NCBI GenBank assembly: GCA_030832235.1 | Contig: JAURJO010000385.1 | Span: 1 to 7,198 of the forward strand | DNA from: Verrucomicrobiota bacterium | GTDB taxonomy: Bacteria; Verrucomicrobiota; Verrucomicrobiia; Opitutales; Opitutaceae | Reading direction: 5' to 3' | DNA length: 7,198 nt | In this document: positions 5,924 to 7,198 of the stretch, in pieces | How positions within the stretch are numbered: position 1 is the first letter of the stretch | Layout: every line of letters begins with the position of its first letter | Position numbers and translations under genes: made by a program | Notes under the pieces: model-generated | Seen by the model: the letters and a program-made list of their open reading frames with translations, nothing else | The model's database searches: none | Told to the model about the DNA's origin: nothing

Positions 5924-7189
5924 ATGCCTCGAGTCTTCATCACCGGCCTCGGATTTGTCACCAGCATCGGCAACGACGCCGCGACGGTGACCTCCAACCT
6001 CCGGGCCCTCCGGCACGGTTTCGAACTCTACCCGCCGTTCCAGAAGCCGGACATCCCCTGCAAGGTCGTCGGCACCGTGAAGGGTTTCAACACCGAGTCC
6101 ACGGACCCGGAGGACTGGACGTTTCCCGACCGCTACCGGCTCAAGCGCGAACTGCTCCGCTCGATGGCGCCGAACGGCCTCTACGCCCATTGCGCCATGC
6201 TGCAGGCCGTCGAGGACGCCAGACTCGCGGAGGCCGATATCTCTAATCCCGACACCGGTCTTTACGCGGCTTCCGGAGGCTCACCTTTCCTGACCCATCA
6301 CCATCACGAACGCCTGCTGAAGCTAGGCGTGATGCGGTGCTCCCCGATGGGAATCGTCGCCTCGATCGTGGGCACGCTGAACTTCAACCTGGTCGCGGCC
6401 TTCCGCATCAAGGGCTCTTCGGGCGGGTTTTCCTCCGCCTGCGCTTCGTCGGCCCACGCGATCGGCTTCGCTCTCGATGACCTGCAATTGGGCCGGCAGA
6501 AGCGAATGTTCATCGTTGGTGCCGAGGACGGCAACAACGACGCCATCCTGCCCTTCGCCGGAATGCGGACCCTTTCTCTCCAGTCCGATCCGAACATCGC
6601 TTCCCGCCCGTTTGACGCGGCCCGGGACGGTTTCGTCGGCACGGGCGGCGCCACCGTGCTCGTGCTGGAGACCGAGGACGAGGTCCGGAGGCGCGGCGTG
6701 CAACCCTACGCGGAACTGATCGGCTGGGGTCAGGCCTCCGACGGCCACAACGTGGCCATTTCCCACCCCGACGGCCACGGCCTGCTGGCGGCGATGCGCA
6801 ACGCGCTGCGGCATGCGGGCGCGGCGGCGACGGACATCGACTACGTCAACGCGCACGCCACCTCCACGCTCCTTGGCGACCTGGCCGAGACCATCGCGAT
6901 CAAGCGTGCATTCGGCCACCATGCCGCCAAAGTCGCCATCAGCTCGACCAAGTCGATGACGGGGCACCTGCTCGGTGCTGCGGGAGCGATTGAGGCAGCG
7001 TTCTCGGTGCTCTCGATCCGTGACGGGATCGTTCCTCCGACCATCAACCTGGACAATCCGGATGAGGCCTGCGACCTCGACTACGTGCCTCACAAGGCCC
7101 GCAAGGCGGACGTACAGATCGCGATGTCGAACAGCTTCGGCTTTGGCGGCACCAACGCATCTCTCGTCTTCGGCGCATATCGCGGATGA
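5924..7189 (+). CDS. Beta-ketoacyl-ACP synthase, KAS I/II (FabB/FabF-like)
   Basis: The 421-residue protein is a full-length thiolase-fold condensing enzyme that extends an acyl chain by two carbons from malonyl-ACP. The Cys-His-His triad is intact: Cys173 in SSACASSAH, His311 in NAHATST and His348 in MTGHLLGAAG, with Lys343 in STKSM and the glycine-rich GFGGTN at 406-411. It is therefore a working synthase rather than a chain-length factor. The C-terminal third, for example PPTINLDNPDE, reads like FabF, whereas the active-site region around SSACASSAHAIG reads more like FabB, so I do not assign one symbol. The frame is open upstream to 5594 inside the preceding gene, but family alignment (VFITGLGFVTSIG) fixes the start at ATG 5924. 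It lies 50 bases after the ACP-dehydratase gene and ends in an ATGA that may start another gene. Residues around 59-75 look like a short insertion relative to FabF. Confidence 0.93.
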   Translation: MPRVFITGLGFVTSIGNDAATVTSNLRALRHGFELYPPFQKPDIPCKVVGTVKGFNTESTDPEDWTFPDRYRLKRELLRSMAPNGLYAHCAMLQAVEDARLAEADISNPDTGLYAASGGSPFLTHHHHERLLKLGVMRCSPMGIVASIVGTLNFNLVAAFRIKGSSGGFSSACASSAHAIGFALDDLQLGRQKRMFIVGAEDGNNDAILPFAGMRTLSLQSDPNIASRPFDAARDGFVGTGGATVLVLETEDEVRRRGVQPYAELIGWGQASDGHNVAISHPDGHGLLAAMRNALRHAGAAATDIDYVNAHATSTLLGDLAETIAIKRAFGHHAAKVAISSTKSMTGHLLGAAGAIEAAFSVLSIRDGIVPPTINLDNPDEACDLDYVPHKARKADVQIAMSNSFGFGGTNASLVFGAYRG

Positions 7190-7198
7190 GCAGAAACA
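7186..7198 (+). CDS. Possible start of a next operon gene (3' truncated by window edge)
   Basis: An ATG at 7186-7188 overlaps the synthase TGA stop in the classic ATGA arrangement, and the frame stays open for the four codons left in the window (M-S-R-N). Such overlaps usually mark translationally coupled genes. No ribosome binding site is obvious just upstream, and the visible part is far too short to name a product. It is supported only by the overlap and the operon context. Confidence 0.3.

Overview
The window is about 7.2 kb of GC-rich bacterial chromosome. It is densely packed, and the long spurious open frames on both strands are what GC-rich coding DNA normally produces. No rRNA, tRNA, CRISPR array, insertion sequence or phage gene is visible. 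The gene content suggests a Gram-negative-type bacterium. I lean towards Verrucomicrobiota (Opitutales-like) because of the look of the ACP-dehydratase fusion, but that is a recollection of family appearance, not something proven here.

Layout. (1) 2-367 (+): C-terminal end of a TPR protein with three exact 34-residue repeats. (2) 374-1423 (-): PLP-dependent low-specificity L-threonine aldolase, convergent with the TPR gene across a 6-base gap. (3) 1480-2025 and 2034-3161 (+): shikimate kinase followed closely by epoxyqueuosine reductase QueG, divergent from the aldolase. (4) 4735-3566 and 3573-3166 (-): a GT4 glycosyltransferase and a hot-dog acyl-CoA thioesterase overlapping by 8 bases. The thioesterase uses a GTG start with a good ribosome binding site inside the glycosyltransferase gene, and it runs into queG with only 4 bases between stop codons. 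(5) 4890-5873 and 5924-7189 (+): an acyl carrier protein fused to a FabZ/FabA-type dehydratase, then a complete beta-ketoacyl-ACP synthase. An ATGA overlap at the end suggests a third gene of this operon starts at 7186.

Function. The left half is housekeeping metabolism: threonine/glycine, the shikimate pathway and tRNA queuosine modification. The right half is the most interesting part. The fused ACP-dehydratase and the synthase carry all the residues needed for carrier loading, dehydration and condensation, so together they look like a dedicated type II fatty-acid or polyene-type elongation module. A divergently transcribed glycosyltransferase/thioesterase pair lies beside it. A perfect 9-bp inverted repeat sits directly against the synthase start codon and is a candidate control element within the operon.
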